DNA of 64,000 bases from Prorocentrum cordatum (lineage: Eukaryota; Sar; Dinophyceae; Prorocentrales; Prorocentraceae). A model generated the notes under the pieces. That model made no database searches. It worked only from the letters and a program-made list of their open reading frames with translations, and was not told where the DNA came from. Of this stretch, positions 62,041 to 64,000 are shown in pieces. A program made the position numbers and the translations under genes. The DNA lies in NCBI GenBank assembly GCA_963575745.1, contig CAUYUJ010020182.1, forward strand, positions 504,604 to 568,603, written 5' to 3'. Within the stretch, counting starts at the first letter, position 1; the number at the start of each line of letters is the position of its first letter.

Positions 62041-62454
62041 AGTGACATATGTATAAGTGTATAGATGTGTTTTACATGTATGGTGTGCAGCGAGCTATGT
62101 GGTACAAACTGGTGTGAGTTATGTGGTGAAGGCTGTGCAGTTCATCGACGGACGGGAACGGGGCCACCGGGCCTGCAGACGGGCTTCTCGTTTGGCAACG
62201 ACGGGGCGGCGACGGCCAGGAACGGGGCCGCCGACCCCGCAGACGGGCCCAGCTCCCTCGAAGGGAAAGTAGAGCCCCTACAGCGCAAGCACTGCTCGTG
62301 GAGCAGTTTCGGAGCTCCGCGCGGAGCTCCGACAGCTTCTATACATGCCGTTCGGTCCTCCCTCCACGGCTGAGGCCACAACCGTTTCTGGGAGGGCTTC
62401 CAGGAAGGCAGCAGGACCTCTTGGACGACCTTCTCCAGTCCGCGTCTTATGAGG
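62041..62454. other. Minisatellite remnant and unassigned intron
   Basis: GTGGTACAAACTGGTGTGAG-type units to about 62140, then unique GC-rich sequence. Confidence 0.5.
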
Positions 62455-62535
62455 CCGCCAAATCGATTCGATTCGCTTCGACTCGTGGGCTGGGCCCGCG
62501 TTCCGATTCGATTCGAGTCGGTTCGATTCGCCAGC
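62455..62535. repeat. GATTC/GACTC repeats
   Basis: Irregular runs of TCGATTCGATTCG and related pentamers. Confidence 0.75.
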
Positions 62536-62868
62536 ATCGGAGGGGGCCCGAGCCGGGCGCGGCGCTCCGATTTCGGCACGAGTCGGGACGTTGCGTTGGC
62601 GACCCAATCCATCTCCGACCCGGGACGATTTCGCCGTCCGATGCAGCTCGGGCCTGTCCGCCGCCGTCCAGGAAGTCCTCTCAGAAATCGCCCGTGCCCC
62701 CGCCGAAGGGCGCCCTTGGCCCCGCCGCCTGCCCAGAAACCGCTCAAGACGGGCCCCCGGGCCCCTTCATGGGCTCCACCTGGGCCAGCTCTCGGAGCCG
62801 TGGCGACGAGAAGCTCCAGAAGATGCCAAAGGCCTCCGAAGCCATGACGTTGCCGCCGCCGCCGAGAG

Positions 62869-62961
62869 GAGATTATCAAGCAGGGCGAGCCAGGCGACTG
62901 TTTCTACATCCTCGAGGACGGCTCGGCGGCGGCGTTCATGAGCGGCGACTTCGGCGAGAAG
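62869..62961 (+). CDS. PKA regulatory subunit, start of cAMP-binding domain B
   Basis: After CCGAGAG the frame reads EIIKQGEPGDCFYILEDGSA then AAFMSGDFGEK. QGEPGD-FYILE-GSA is the conserved beta2-beta4 region of domain B, and it joins the exon ending at 56110 to give EPEVFDPDE-EIIKQGEPGD, the same length as in mammalian RI. The exon seems to end at AAG 62961 before GACCGG (GA donor). The domain-B phosphate-binding cassette and C-terminus lie beyond, or in exons not recognised before 64000. Confidence 0.88.
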
Positions 62962-63462
62962 GACCGGCGGACGATAGAGAGGGATAGAGAGAAAGAGAGG
63001 GAAAGAAAGAGAGACTCTTGTGGGTTGCCAGGTCTTAGTTCGAGGCCCCTGGGGCACCCCAAGAAGAGAGTGCGATCGTGGCGCTGTGGTGGCTTTGCCT
63101 GCCGCCCAGCCGATGACGGCTTGCCTCTCTGGTGGATCATGGCGCTGCCAGAGGAGGATGAGGAGGAGGAGGAGGAGGAGGAGGAGGTGGAGGAGGAGGA
63201 GGAGGAGGCGGAGGCGGAGGCGGAGGCGGAGGCGGAGGAGGAGGCGAAGGCGGAGGAGGAGGAAGACGGAGGAGGAGGCGGAGGCGGAGAAGGAGAAGGA
63301 GGAGGAGGACGGCAGGTTGGACTCACAGCACAACTTCCCTGGTACACCAGTCTCCGGAGCCTGAGGCCGCCTGCGCACATGTTCTTCGTGGCGACGATTC
63401 TCTGCGCCTGAAGCCTTCCCCCGCCTCCCTTCAACGGGGGAAGAGCGGTGTAACATTGATTG
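62962..63462. other. Presumed PKA-R intron with (GGA)n
   Basis: GAGAGAAAGAGAGG purine run at about 62975-63010 and GGA/GGC tract at 63152-63312. No exon recognised. Confidence 0.6.
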
Positions 63463-63585
63463 TTTCGCCGTGGGGGGCGCATGCCCGAGGGCGGCTGGAA
63501 AGTTTACAACCCTACGGTCACACGTCAGGGTAGAAGATGTCCAGCCGCTGTGGGGCAGGCGCCCCCGGCGACGGAGCAAATCATG
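63463..63585. mobile_element. MITE-like element D, diverged copy
   Basis: TTTCGCCGTGGGGGGCGC at the left and GCGCCCCCGGCGACGGAGCA at the right form an imperfect inverted repeat. GGGCGGCTGGAAAGTTTA inside matches 41307-41420. Confidence 0.65.
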
Positions 63586-64000
63586 TCATGCCGTTCTTTG
63601 CCCGCCGATTCCTCCTTCGCGGCCGCCCCCTTCTTCCACTAGCTTGCTGTGTGTGGCAGCAGGTTTGGTGCCGCTCGCCGGCTACCAGAACGCGATGTGC
63701 GCTCGCCTGCGCCGCCGACTCTTGAACAAAAAGGTGGGGCATTTTCGGCCTCAGGGGGCCCTCACCGGGACCCAGGGCGGTCAACAACCGGTCCTGTGCA
63801 AGGCTGGCGGCGACGGGCGAGACGTCGGTGAACAAAGCGATAATCTTCAAATCAAGCCATCTAGCGACGGATCCAGACGAGGGGGCACCGAAAAAGTGTA
63901 TGTAAAAATAATTCGTGTGTTTTTTCCCGTTCCTTAATCAAGATCTTCAGGGGCGCGCGCTGTGGCACGGCGTATCCGAAGTCAGGGTCACCGACCCCCC
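63586..64000. other. End of window, with a MITE C fragment
   Basis: CATTTTCGGCCTCAGGGGGC then CCGGGACC-GGTCAACAACCGG (about 63740-63800) resembles the MITE C interior. No PKA-R exon recognised. Confidence 0.45.

Larger units (their letters stand above)
56111..62868 (+). other. 6.8-kb PKA-R intron hosting LINE2
   Basis: Starts GAGCCGGCC and ends CCGAGAG (GA-AG). It contains GAC repeats, a possible diverged family-1 introner (about 56245-56330), a CACCACATAG-type minisatellite (56450-56975), LINE2, and after it GATTC repeats (about 62455-62535) and unassigned sequence. Confidence 0.7.

Overview
The window looks like nuclear DNA of a dinoflagellate; the species cannot be named from sequence alone. 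The evidence is: four relics of the dinoflagellate trans-spliced leader (SL) at 5965, 19848, 29913 and 56976; an intronless RPL9 gene sitting just behind one of them; split genes whose introns start GC, GA or GT and are flanked by short direct repeats; three LINE-type retroelements; and very large amounts of trinucleotide and minisatellite DNA (CCT/GGA, CTA, GTC, CAT). It is a scaffold with one 100-N gap (13901-14000). No operons, prokaryotic signals, rRNA, tRNA or CRISPR were seen. Layout: 0-6 kb holds an array of small hairpins, two candidate exons of a TPR-repeat gene (423-548, 5160-5306) and long satellites. 6-13 kb is a LINE (LINE1) with an SL relic, a zinc-finger ORF1, an uninterrupted 1809-residue endonuclease-RT-RNase H ORF2 and a 3' hairpin. 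14.6-15.4 kb carries an ABHD17-like serine hydrolase. 19.5-20.5 kb carries a decayed RPL9 copy followed by an SL-tagged intact RPL9 gene. 20.5-29.9 kb is repeats and small TIR elements. 29.9-35 kb is a decayed LINE (LINE3) with an SL relic, its ORF1 split by a TIR element. 35-37.6 kb has two unassigned ORFs. The main single-copy gene is on the plus strand from about 38.77 kb to beyond 62.96 kb: a cAMP-dependent protein kinase (PKA) regulatory subunit. Its coding sequence is dispersed in at least seven small exons: docking helix (38773), coiled coil (39052), RI-type pseudosubstrate and linker (50351), cyclic-nucleotide-binding domain A (55278, 55520), inter-domain helix (56013) and start of domain B (62869). 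Four of its introns are, or contain, copies of short repeated elements that look like introners (intron-creating transposons), and the intron before the last exon holds a third, broken SL-tagged LINE (LINE2, 56976-about 62040). A 225-residue ORF lies antisense inside another intron (45978-46655). The themes of the window are mRNA recycling (SL relics on retroposed sequence), introner-built introns, and LINEs sitting inside simple-repeat tracts. Exon boundaries are my reading of frame, homology remembered from the PKA-R, TPR, RPL9 and ABHD17 families, and splice-like direct repeats; none was tested by transcript or search.
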